Shown piece after piece: positions 10,025 through 18,424 of a stretch of 64,000 nucleotides of DNA. The notes under the pieces are model-generated. The model ran no database searches, was not told where the DNA came from, and worked only from the letters and a program-made list of their open reading frames with translations. This stretch comes from Prochlorococcus sp. AG-347-K16 (GTDB lineage: Bacteria > Cyanobacteriota > Cyanobacteriia > PCC-6307 > Cyanobiaceae): positions 1 to 64,000 of the forward strand of contig QCCD01000008.1 of the NCBI GenBank assembly GCA_003281405.1, given 5' to 3'. Every line of letters begins with the position of its first letter. Within the stretch, counting starts at the first letter, position 1. Both the position numbers and the translations under genes were made by a program.

Positions 10025-11174
10025 CATTTTTAGCGTATCTTTCCCAAGAATAATCCTTAACTATTTTAATGCTTTCATTCCCCATTCTGATAACTTCTTC
10101 TTTGTTTTTCAAAAAGTATTCAATAGAATTTATAAGGTTTTCAGAATTACCAGCCTTAATAACAAAACCATTTCTTTTGTTTTCAACAATTGATCCAGAT
10201 TCTTTTGTACATATTATTGGCAAGCCAGAGGCCATCGCTTCATAGATACACTTGGCAGATCCTTCAATGAAAGATGGATGAATAAGGACATCAAATAATT
10301 TGTAAATATTATTTTTTGAAGTATCAATAAATCCATGTTTAAAGATTTTAAATTTTAAATTATTTAATAGATTTTTCTCCTCGTTAAATATTCGACCAAA
10401 GAGATGTAATTCAAAAACTGGCTGCTCACTTTCGGAGATTCTATTTAAATCATTTATCAACCATCTAATTCCTTTCCTCATGTTGACGACTCCAACGAAA
10501 CCAATTCTTAAATTTCTATTATTTGAGCTTCTTGATCTTGAAGTTTCAAACTTTTGGTGGTTTACTCCAAAGGGTATTGTTTTTAACTTTTTAGGGGATA
10601 TTTGATATTCATTTATTATGAAATTACTTGTAAAAGTTGATGGCGATATTATTATCTCTGAAATATCAAAAATATTTTTTTCGTTTTTGATATGACTATC
10701 TTTAGTAGTCTTATCTAAATAGTATTTGGGATGAATTTTTGTGTGTAATAATGAAATCTTTGAAGGGTTCATAGCACAATCTTTAATGATTATATAGTTT
10801 AATTTTTTTACGATAAATAATAACCAATATGATGTATCCCAAGAGTGAAAATATCTTTTAGATTTTCTATTAAGAATATAATGAATAAAAATTAAAGGAA
10901 CCGAAAAAGAGTTAAATATGAATAATTCGTATTTTCTCCCTGGAATATTTTGAAAGCCATAAATTCTTAATAGAGCAAATACTCTAGAAATTAAAAAAAC
11001 TATTTTTAGTGTCCAGATATTATTGATTTGCTTGTGTGTGTTTTTGGATGACCTACAAATTATGGTTATATCGAATTTATTTTTTGAATATTGGCAAATT
11101 TTTTTAGATCTATATCCAATTGAAGAATTTATTCCAAAATCACTAGCAATATGATGTAAAATTGCCCTTTTCAT
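10002..11174 (-). CDS. glycosyltransferase family 4
   Basis: A 390-aa GT-B fold protein. The C-terminal donor-binding domain is clear: RIGFVGVVNMRKGIRWLI, HLFGRIF, then HPSFIEGSAKCIYEAMASG with the E-x7-E pair, and GNSENLINSIEYFL near the end. The N-terminal domain is divergent, as usual where the acceptor binds. It lies 8 bases downstream of a methyltransferase gene on the same strand and is probably co-transcribed with it. The 23-base tail-to-tail overlap with the acetyltransferase gene is confirmed by both reading frames. Donor and acceptor are unknown. Confidence 0.85.
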   Translation of the reverse strand: MKRAILHHIASDFGINSSIGYRSKKICQYSKNKFDITIICRSSKNTHKQINNIWTLKIVFLISRVFALLRIYGFQNIPGRKYELFIFNSFSVPLIFIHYILNRKSKRYFHSWDTSYWLLFIVKKLNYIIIKDCAMNPSKISLLHTKIHPKYYLDKTTKDSHIKNEKNIFDISEIIISPSTFTSNFIINEYQISPKKLKTIPFGVNHQKFETSRSRSSNNRNLRIGFVGVVNMRKGIRWLINDLNRISESEQPVFELHLFGRIFNEEKNLLNNLKFKIFKHGFIDTSKNNIYKLFDVLIHPSFIEGSAKCIYEAMASGLPIICTKESGSIVENKRNGFVIKAGNSENLINSIEYFLKNKEEVIRMGNESIKIVKDYSWERYAKNVTDNYLF

Positions 11175-11182
11175 AATCTTGG

Positions 11183-11929
11183 TTATGTATTGTTTTTAAT
11201 AATTATAAAAGATCCTTGTGCAAATATATTTGGTAGAAATTTATTTAATAAAGGGAATCCTTTATAAGGGATTATTTCTGAATTTTGATCAATATTTAAA
11301 TATCTTAACCACCATTTTAAATCTTTAATTGTCCAAAATCTAATATGTTCGTTTGGACTCACTATCCATTGCAAAGGAAATCTCCCCATGAGATATCTAA
11401 GCCTGTGAGTTATAAAACCACTATTAGGCACAGAAGCAAAAATCACTTTAATTTCCTTGTTCTTTAACAAATTTAGAATAAATTCTTCAGGTGAATACAT
11501 GTGCTCTAACACCTCAAAAATTGATACATATTTAGGCTTAAACTTGCTTAAAAGAATAAAAATGCTTTTATCATCAAGAAGATGATAATGGCGGAAATCA
11601 TTTTTTTTCATTAACTCGCATGCGAATGAATCTTTATCAGATCCTATTATTTCTAGATTTGGACAATACTTTTTTATTGCTATTAGCTGTGCGCCATCTC
11701 CGCTACCAATATCAAAAAGTAGTGAATCATCACTATCAAAAAACTTATTAAATAATAAAGCCCTTTCAATTTGAAAATCGTTGGGCTTTATTTCTTTGAA
11801 ATTACTTTTTCTTTTTTGCCAATATTCTTTAATATGTTTTTTTTTATATTTAAAGTTTGGATAAGAAAATAAGTTTCTATATATATTTTTAATCTTTGAA
11901 TTTATTTTTTTTAGGTATTTGTTTTTCAT
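11183..11929 (-). CDS. class I SAM-dependent methyltransferase
   Basis: A 248-aa protein. Motif I is SLLFDIGSGDGAQLIAIKKY near residue 75. It is followed by IIGSDKD (acidic residue for the SAM ribose) and VSIFEVLEHMYSPEEF, the typical EVLEH post-motif of type-11/23 methyltransferases. It heads a two-gene minus-strand unit with the GT4 gene at 10002-11174, so methylation of a glycan is the simplest reading. An AT-rich gap of about 150 bases separates it from the divergent GT4 gene at 12077. Confidence 0.82.
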   Translation of the reverse strand: MKNKYLKKINSKIKNIYRNLFSYPNFKYKKKHIKEYWQKRKSNFKEIKPNDFQIERALLFNKFFDSDDSLLFDIGSGDGAQLIAIKKYCPNLEIIGSDKDSFACELMKKNDFRHYHLLDDKSIFILLSKFKPKYVSIFEVLEHMYSPEEFILNLLKNKEIKVIFASVPNSGFITHRLRYLMGRFPLQWIVSPNEHIRFWTIKDLKWWLRYLNIDQNSEIIPYKGFPLLNKFLPNIFAQGSFIIIKNNT

Positions 11930-12076
11930 AATATTAATTATGCTTAAAAATTTATATTTTAATTTTCCTAAATTTAATTTTCAGTACAAATTATAATGTT
12001 AAATTATATTTGAATGCATTATTTAATATTTTTAATGATTTTTTTGCAGCTAATATAATAGCTTTATCAAATTAAC

Positions 12077-13183
12077 ATGAATCGAAATAGATTAATATAC
12101 ATCTCAAGTGTAAATCTTTCTTCAAAAAGAGCTCAATCATTACAAATTCAGAGATTTGTTAAATCATTATCTTATGTATCACAAAAAGAAAAAATTAAAT
12201 TTTTTGCATATTCATTGAGTGAAATTCCTAGAGGTAATCAAAGTTATTTTAAATCAGCTAAAAAGAAATTATCACAAAAAAGGATAGTTAATAATTTAAA
12301 AATGATTATTTTTCTTCTTTCCAAGAGAATTCTTAGGAAAACAGACTTTGTTTATTCAAGGGACTTATTATTATTGCTAATACTGGCATTTATGAAATAT
12401 AGAACCATATATGAATATCATCACCCTGCTCCCTTTTTAAACACAATATTATTTAACATTTATAATACTCTTCCGACAACAAGACTGGTTACTATTTCTA
12501 AAGCATTAAAAAATAATGTTTTAGAAAAAACAAAGAATTATAAGAAGGAAATTTTAGTCTTACCTTCTGCCGTAGAAATTGATAAATATGAAATTAGTCC
12601 CAATAAAAAAATATGTAGAAGGCAATTAGGACTTAATGAAGATAAGTATTATATTTTGCATACAGGTAATCCTTATATTGGAAGAGGAATTGAAAGATTT
12701 ATAGAATTATGTAATTTTTCAGAAGATGTCTTTTTTATTCAAATAGGAGGTGGAAATAACGATATATCTAGATTGAAATCATTAGCAAAAAGTAATAATA
12801 TAAAAAATTGCTGTTTTTTAAAAAACATTAGTGAAAAAAAAATTATAAAGTACCAAAAGGCAGCGGACTTATTATTTTATAATATTACAGATCAATGGCC
12901 TACATTTTGGTGTTGTTCTCCATTGAAACTGCCTGAATATATGGCAAGTGGCACACCAATTTTAGCTTCTGATATTGGATCGATTACTGAAATGATTGAC
13001 ACTCAAAATTCTTACTTGTATCAAAACAGTTCTGAGTCATTAAAAAAAAGTTTTTTCCAAGCCAAGTCAAATCCTCATACATCAAAAATAAAAGCATTAA
13101 AGGCTAAAAAAAAGGTTAAAAAAAATTACACTTGGAATACTCGTTCTAAATTATTGCTCAATTTTTTGAAAAAAACATATTAA
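12077..13183 (+). CDS. glycosyltransferase family 4
   Basis: A 368-aa protein. The N-terminus LIYISSVNLSSKRAQSLQI matches the Rossmann start seen in GT4 enzymes. The second domain has YILHTGNPYIGRGIERFIEL, a nucleotide-binding VFFIQIGGG, and KLPEYMASGTPILASDIGS. In this last motif the second acidic residue of the GT4 pair is kept (PEYMASG), while the first region reads DQWPTFWCCS. It stands alone on the + strand between two minus-strand units. The substrate is unknown, and the role in surface glycan synthesis comes from context. Confidence 0.8.
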   Translation: MNRNRLIYISSVNLSSKRAQSLQIQRFVKSLSYVSQKEKIKFFAYSLSEIPRGNQSYFKSAKKKLSQKRIVNNLKMIIFLLSKRILRKTDFVYSRDLLLLLILAFMKYRTIYEYHHPAPFLNTILFNIYNTLPTTRLVTISKALKNNVLEKTKNYKKEILVLPSAVEIDKYEISPNKKICRRQLGLNEDKYYILHTGNPYIGRGIERFIELCNFSEDVFFIQIGGGNNDISRLKSLAKSNNIKNCCFLKNISEKKIIKYQKAADLLFYNITDQWPTFWCCSPLKLPEYMASGTPILASDIGSITEMIDTQNSYLYQNSSESLKKSFFQAKSNPHTSKIKALKAKKKVKKNYTWNTRSKLLLNFLKKTY

Positions 13184-13190
13184 CTTTTAA

Positions 13191-14315
13191 TTAGTTGGAA
13201 TTTTTAAAAAGAGGGAAATAAACCTTTTCGCCAGTCTTAGCTGCCCTGTAAGCAGCAATAATAATTTCTAAACTTTTTAAACCATCATATCCAGTACATA
13301 TGCTTGATTCTTCTCCCTTTAATTTTTTAATCATATCTTTGTAGAAAATAGGATGGCCAAAGCCATATACACTTTTAGTTTGGTAGTTTGAATTTTCAAC
13401 TAAGTGGTCATCTTCAGATTCTGAATCGAATTTCCAATAATCAAATTTATTAACAGCTTTGCCACCTAACTTTACACTGCCTTTTTCACCTAAAATTGTA
13501 ATTGATCCTTCTAAATTTTCTGGATATGTAAGCATTGTCACAGCCATTGTTCCGAGTGTTCCGTTCTCCCATTTCATATTCATGGCGAGTGTGTCTTCAA
13601 CCTCAATTTTTCTTCCAAGAGTTGCACTCTCAGCACTTAAACTTTCAAGTGAACCGTTTAGCCAATAAATTAAATCTACATAATGACTTGCTTGATTCAT
13701 TAATGCACCACCATCTAACTCCCAAGTCCCTCTCCATTTGTCTTTATCATAATAACTTTGAGGTCTTTGCCAGAAAACATTTACTGATATCATAAAGATC
13801 TTGCCAAATCTCTTTGCTTGAATTTGTCTTTTGAGTATTTGTAGTGTTTGATTATAACGATTTTGCTTTACTACAAAAAGATTCACTCCAGCATCCTCGC
13901 ATTCTTTGACCATCAATAGTCCGTCCGACCATTTTGTGGCCATTGGCTTTTCAGTACAAACGTGCATCCCATTTTTTGCTGCCTTAATTGTTTGCATGGC
14001 ATGAAGTCCGCTAGGAGTTGCCAATACAACAAGATCAATATTTAACTTTTTCTTTAAATTATCCTCCAACAAACTATCAAAGTTTGAATAGAAAGATATG
14101 TTATTAATCTTATCTTCTTGATCAAATTCATTTTCTAGAAAATCTTTCGCTTTCTCTAAATTATCTAAATCTTTGTCACATATTGCTACTAAGTGAAGAT
14201 TATCTTGGTGAAAGATAACTGATTTTAAATGCTTATAGCCAATTCTCCCACAACCTATAATAGCTACTCGAATTAACCTATCTTTAATTGCTAATCTAAA
14301 ACTAGAATTTATCAT
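13191..14315 (-). CDS. Gfo/Idh/MocA oxidoreductase, WbpB/WlbA-like sugar 3-dehydrogenase
   Basis: A 374-aa NAD-binding protein. The dinucleotide motif RVAIIGCGRIGYKHL is near residue 16. The family's catalytic lysine is in CTEKPMATKWSDG. Typical later elements are RYNQTLQILKRQI, GGALMNQASHYVDLI and GEKGSVKLGG. It directly abuts the WbpD-like acetyltransferase gene (stop and start are adjacent at 14315/14316), and a UDP-HexNAc 6-dehydrogenase lies just upstream of that. This neighbourhood favours UDP-N-acetylglucosaminuronate 3-dehydrogenase (WbpB/WlbA) activity over the many other activities in the superfamily. Family certain, substrate inferred. Confidence 0.85.
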   Translation of the reverse strand: MINSSFRLAIKDRLIRVAIIGCGRIGYKHLKSVIFHQDNLHLVAICDKDLDNLEKAKDFLENEFDQEDKINNISFYSNFDSLLEDNLKKKLNIDLVVLATPSGLHAMQTIKAAKNGMHVCTEKPMATKWSDGLLMVKECEDAGVNLFVVKQNRYNQTLQILKRQIQAKRFGKIFMISVNVFWQRPQSYYDKDKWRGTWELDGGALMNQASHYVDLIYWLNGSLESLSAESATLGRKIEVEDTLAMNMKWENGTLGTMAVTMLTYPENLEGSITILGEKGSVKLGGKAVNKFDYWKFDSESEDDHLVENSNYQTKSVYGFGHPIFYKDMIKKLKGEESSICTGYDGLKSLEIIIAAYRAAKTGEKVYFPLFKNSN

Positions 14316-14915
14316 TTAAGGCTCATTTATTCTAGAGGAAGTTAAATAATTATTTTGTAGAGTATACATCGTTTTAGTTTTTTTGCATTCCCAGAAACCA
14401 TCTCCTTTAAGAGGTAAATTTATCCTCTCACCATATTCGCTCATCCATCCAATTTGTTTGCCAGGTAAACCAACAATTAATGCATATGGTTTAACATCTT
14501 TATTGACTAATGCTCCAGCACCAATAAAAGCATGCCGGCCTATTTCTATGCCACATATAATTGTACAATTTGCTCCAAGTGTTACGCCTTTTCTTATGAT
14601 GGTATTTTTGTATTCTTTTTTTCTATTTATTTTTGATCTTGGATTATATACATTCGTGAAAACCATACTCGGTCCGCAAAAAACATCATCTTCTAGGAGA
14701 ACATTATCGTAAATAGAAACATTATTTTGTATTTTCACATTATTGCCTATTCTTACATTATTCCCTACAAAAATATTTTGACCTAAAGAACAATTATTTC
14801 CAATAATTGCACCTCCACAAATATGAGTCCAATGCCATATTTTACAGTTTTCACCAATTTTAGCGCCTTCATCAACTTGAGCAGTTTTATGAATTACGGA
14901 GGAAGAGTCAATCAT
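14316..14915 (-). CDS. wbpD: UDP-2-acetamido-3-amino-2,3-dideoxyglucuronate N-acetyltransferase (WbpD/WlbB-like)
   Basis: A 199-aa left-handed beta-helix acetyltransferase. The pattern is highly characteristic of WbpD/Wlb[59 protein letters not shown] (with the conserved NPRS loop), [20 protein letters not shown] and IGWMSEYG near the end. It acetylates the 3-amino group made by a PLP aminotransferase (WbpE/WlbC), but no such aminotransferase gene lies in this window. It sits between the 6-dehydrogenase and the 3-dehydrogenase in a tightly packed minus-strand operon (13191-17338). Confidence 0.87.
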   Translation of the reverse strand: MIDSSSVIHKTAQVDEGAKIGENCKIWHWTHICGGAIIGNNCSLGQNIFVGNNVRIGNNVKIQNNVSIYDNVLLEDDVFCGPSMVFTNVYNPRSKINRKKEYKNTIIRKGVTLGANCTIICGIEIGRHAFIGAGALVNKDVKPYALIVGLPGKQIGWMSEYGERINLPLKGDGFWECKKTKTMYTLQNNYLTSSRINEP

Positions 14916-14923
14916 CGTTTATA

Positions 14924-16309
14924 TTAAAGTCTTATTGGGTTTAAACTTCTCGGGATAATATTTTTTAAATCATAAAAAATACCATTTTTTACTATTAGTG
15001 ACTCCCAATCTTTCTTTTCGATATTTGAAAATTCTTTATGTGCCACTGCAACTAGAACAGCTGAATATTTTTTGTTAAATTCTAATTTTGACAAAGCTTT
15101 TAATTTATACATTTCATAAACTTCAGTTTTATTTACCCATGGGTCATACACATCACAATGAATATCATTTGAAACTAAAGTATTTATTAAGTCAAAGACT
15201 TTAGTATTCCTGATATCAACGCAGTTTTCTTTAAAGGTAAAGCCTAATATGAGGACATTCAATTTTTTATGATTATTTATTACCCTATTCTTTAATTCTT
15301 TTATTAAATTTTGAGCTATCCAATAACTCATATTATCATTGATTTTTCTTCCTGCTAAAACTACTTTTGGATAAAAACCCACTTGTCTAGATTTATATGT
15401 TAGATAATAGGGGTCTACACTAATGCAGTGGCCTCCGACTAAACCAGGTTCGAATTTCAGGAAATTCCATTTGGTACTTGCGGTGGCTAATACATCTTGA
15501 GTATCAATTCCAATTTTGTCGAAAATTAAAGCTAATTCATTAACTAAAGCGATATTAAGGTCTCTTTGTGTATTTTCAATTACCTTAGCTGCTTCTGCTA
15601 CTTTTATACTTGGAGCTCTATACGTTCCAGCTTTAATTATGGATCCATAAAGATCATCAATCCATAATGCTGATTCGGGATCTCCACCACTTGTAACCTT
15701 TATTATAGAGGTTAGAGTATGAATCTCATCACTTGGATTTATCCGTTCAGGACTATATCCACAAAAGAAACCCTGATTGAATTCTTTGTGGTTATATTTT
15801 AGGCCAGATTCTTTTTCTAAAATGGGGATGCAAATTTCTTCTGTGGTTCCAGGATAAACTGTACTTTCATAAATTATCACTGGAGAAGATTTTAGATTTG
15901 TATCTGAACTTTCTATTAATCTAACTTTTAATGCTTGCCCAACTGTTTTGGTCGCTGACTTTATGGCTTCTAAATCCGGCTCTTTATCTTTATTGATTGG
16001 AGTTGGGACTGTTATTATGAAAACATCTGCTTTTGATAACTGATGAACATCATTTGTAAAAGATATATTTTGCAGTCCTTTTAAGACTTCTTCAGGGACT
16101 TCTTTTGTATTGTCAATCCCATTTTTTAAATTCAAGAGTCTTTTTTTATTCAAGTCAAAACCAATGATTTTATTGTTTAGATGCGTTTGAGTTCTTAGGC
16201 AAGTTTTTGACTTTGCAAATTCAACAGCTAAGGGAAGTCCCACATATCCTAGACCGATAACTGAAATTGTACATGATTTTAAATTTGGTAAATTACTTGT
16301 AATAGTCAT
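14924..16309 (-). CDS. UDP-N-acetylhexosamine 6-dehydrogenase (WbpA/WbpO/TviB type)
   Basis: A 461-aa nucleotide-sugar dehydrogenase that oxidises C6 of a UDP-HexNAc to a uronic acid using NAD. It shows the Rossmann motif VIGLGYVGLPLAVEFAKS, VPTPINKDKEPDL, IYESTVYPGTTEEIC, GYSPERINPSD, AAKVIENTQRDLNIAL and GLVGGHCISVDPYYL. The last holds the catalytic Cys (GGHC), and this HC form is typical of the UDP-HexNAc rather than the UDP-glucose branch. The start abuts the stop of the upstream epimerase gene. With the WbpB-like and WbpD-like genes it forms most of the diacetamido-uronate pathway. Confidence 0.9.
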   Translation of the reverse strand: MTITSNLPNLKSCTISVIGLGYVGLPLAVEFAKSKTCLRTQTHLNNKIIGFDLNKKRLLNLKNGIDNTKEVPEEVLKGLQNISFTNDVHQLSKADVFIITVPTPINKDKEPDLEAIKSATKTVGQALKVRLIESSDTNLKSSPVIIYESTVYPGTTEEICIPILEKESGLKYNHKEFNQGFFCGYSPERINPSDEIHTLTSIIKVTSGGDPESALWIDDLYGSIIKAGTYRAPSIKVAEAAKVIENTQRDLNIALVNELALIFDKIGIDTQDVLATASTKWNFLKFEPGLVGGHCISVDPYYLTYKSRQVGFYPKVVLAGRKINDNMSYWIAQNLIKELKNRVINNHKKLNVLILGFTFKENCVDIRNTKVFDLINTLVSNDIHCDVYDPWVNKTEVYEMYKLKALSKLEFNKKYSAVLVAVAHKEFSNIEKKDWESLIVKNGIFYDLKNIIPRSLNPIRL

Positions 16310-17338
16310 TCAAATTTTTGTTTTATAAAAATCTTTGTACCATGTGATAAATTCAGAAATACCTTTTTGGACTGAGGTATTTGGTTTGAAATTTATCCAT
16401 TCGTTTAATAAATCAGGCGCTGAAAAAGTAGCAGGCACATCTCCTTGTTGTAATGGTAAATATTCTTTCTTAGCTGATTTCCCAAGTGACTTCTCAATTT
16501 CTTTAATAAAGTCCATTAAAGGAATAGGATTGGAATTGCCAAGATTAAAAACTTTATAGGGACACCAACTTGAAGATGAGTCTGGTTCTGATTTATTAAA
16601 ATCTGATTTGTTTGTTGCAGGTTTATTAATTAAATACATCAGACCATGAATTACGTCATCAATATAAGTAAAGTCTCTTACCATATTTCCTTCATTAAAA
16701 ACTTTAATTGGCTTATTTTCTAAGATGGCTTTAGTAAATAAGAATAATGCCATATCTGGTCTCCCCCAAGGGCCATAAACGGTAAAAAATCTTAATCCAG
16801 TTGTTGGTAAATTATAAAGATGGCTATAAGTGTGTGCAATTAACTCATTACATTTTTTTGTTGCCCCGTAGAGACTAACAGGGTGATCTACAGTATCCAG
16901 TTCTGAGAAAGGCGTTTTAGTGTTACCCCCATATACTGAACTACTGCTTGCGTATAAAAAATGTTTTATCTTTTTCCTCTTACAATTTTCTATGATATTA
17001 AAAAAACCAATCAGATTTGAATCAATATAGGAATCAGGATTCGTAATTGAATATCTAACCCCTGCTTGAGCCGCAAGATTAACTACATGAGTAATTTCAT
17101 GATTATCAAAAATTTCATCTATAATTTTTCTATTTTTTAAATCTGCCTTTATGAATTTGAATTTTTTTTCATTCTTTGAACTTAATTTCTTTAAGATATT
17201 TAATCTTGCAATTTTTAGATTAGGGTCATAATAGTTGTTTAAGTTATCTATCCCTATGACAGAGTTCCCAGATTCGATTAATTTTTTTGTAAGGTGAAAT
17301 CCTATGAATCCCGAAGCTCCAGTAACTAATATGATCAT
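16310..17338 (-). CDS. UDP-glucuronate 4-epimerase
   Basis: A 342-aa extended SDR epimerase that interconverts UDP-glucuronate and UDP-galacturonate. It starts MIILVTGASGFIGFHLTKKL with the NAD motif GxxGxxG. GIDNLNNYYDPNLKIARL and VNLAAQAGVRYSITNP are strong signatures of the GAE/LspL/Cap1J subgroup. The catalytic YxxxK is in VSLYGATKKCNE, and RFFTVYGPWGRPDMALFLFT is diagnostic. It heads the minus-strand operon that continues into the 6-dehydrogenase, WbpD-like and WbpB-like genes with no gaps. Its substrate is supplied by the UDP-glucose dehydrogenase at 18405-19862. Confidence 0.9.
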   Translation of the reverse strand: MIILVTGASGFIGFHLTKKLIESGNSVIGIDNLNNYYDPNLKIARLNILKKLSSKNEKKFKFIKADLKNRKIIDEIFDNHEITHVVNLAAQAGVRYSITNPDSYIDSNLIGFFNIIENCKRKKIKHFLYASSSSVYGGNTKTPFSELDTVDHPVSLYGATKKCNELIAHTYSHLYNLPTTGLRFFTVYGPWGRPDMALFLFTKAILENKPIKVFNEGNMVRDFTYIDDVIHGLMYLINKPATNKSDFNKSEPDSSSSWCPYKVFNLGNSNPIPLMDFIKEIEKSLGKSAKKEYLPLQQGDVPATFSAPDLLNEWINFKPNTSVQKGISEFITWYKDFYKTKI

Positions 17339-17452
17339 ATATTAAAAAAATTTAAACCATTTACATTTGGAATAAAATAGAAAAACCGCCTTGAAATTAT
17401 ATCACTACCAAGCGTTGTATAATGATTTTTATAATTTGAAGTTTTTATAAAG

Positions 17453-18424
17453 TTGTCATCTCTAATAACTACTTTTTTGATTTCTTCCTTAGTAACTTTA
17501 ATAACTTTACCTTTAATCATAAAATTTGCCTTAAATAATAAATTATTTGATTTTCTAGACGAAAGAAAGCAAAATCGTAAGCCGGTACCCCGAATAGGCG
17601 GATTAAGTATTTTTTTAGGGATAATAGCTTCGTTAATCTTTCTTACTTTAAACAAAGAATTAAATTTGGGTATAGGAGATATCAATGTTCTTTTGGTTTT
17701 ATCAATTGGTTTTTTCCTTGTTGGATTTGTTGATGATTTATTAAATATTTCTCCATGGCCAAGATTAATAATGCAAGTTGCTTTAGCATCAATTGCCTGG
17801 ATTCAAAATATAAGAATAGAATCTATTGATTTATCGTATTTGGATATTGGACCCGAAGTTTATTTATTACCAAATTTTATAAGTTTCATAGTCACAATAT
17901 TTTGGATTGTTGGACTCACTAATGCAATTAATTGGATAGATGGTCTAGATGGATTGGCAGTGGGTGTAACAATTATTGGAGTGGTTGGACTTATACTAAT
18001 AAATCTTAATTTAAAACAATTTGACACTCTCTTTATCCTTTTCCCAATTGCCGGAGGTTGTTTGTCCTTTCTTAAATACAATTTTTTTCCTGCAAAAATA
18101 TTAATGGGTGACGGAGGCTCATATTTATTAGGTTTCTTGTTGGCTTTTGTCTCGATTATCTCTACAACAAGATTCTCATTGGGAAACTCAGAGACTTTGG
18201 CAACTGCTATTTATATCCCAATTATTTTATTTTCTGTACCCATATTAGATATGTGCTCTGTAATAATTTCAAGAATTTTAGATGGTAGATCTCCTTTTTA
18301 TCCAGATAATCAGCATTTACATCATAGATTAATAGCAAGAGGATTAAAGCATAGAGATGCTGTAATGGTTATTTATTTACTTTCTATTTTTGCACTTACA
18401 TTATCTAATTCTCTAATAAATTAG
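17453..18424 (+). CDS. undecaprenyl-phosphate sugar-1-phosphate transferase (WecA/TagO-like)
   Basis: A 323-aa polytopic membrane protein of the MraY/WecA family. It starts lipid-linked polysaccharide synthesis by moving a HexNAc-1-phosphate to undecaprenyl phosphate. Visible family sites are KPVPRIGGLSIFLG, VGFVDDLLNISPWPRL (the DD motif), NAINWIDGLDGLAVG, GDGGSYLLGFLLAF, and a C-terminal cytoplasmic DGRSPFYPDNQHLHHRL with the HxxH-type motif. TTG at 17453 is the only usual start between the preceding stop (17432) and the conserved N-terminal membrane helix, so I use it. The 3' end overlaps the converging UDP-glucose dehydrogenase gene by 20 bases. Confidence 0.9.
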   Translation: MSSLITTFLISSLVTLITLPLIIKFALNNKLFDFLDERKQNRKPVPRIGGLSIFLGIIASLIFLTLNKELNLGIGDINVLLVLSIGFFLVGFVDDLLNISPWPRLIMQVALASIAWIQNIRIESIDLSYLDIGPEVYLLPNFISFIVTIFWIVGLTNAINWIDGLDGLAVGVTIIGVVGLILINLNLKQFDTLFILFPIAGGCLSFLKYNFFPAKILMGDGGSYLLGFLLAFVSIISTTRFSLGNSETLATAIYIPIILFSVPILDMCSVIISRILDGRSPFYPDNQHLHHRLIARGLKHRDAVMVIYLLSIFALTLSNSLIN

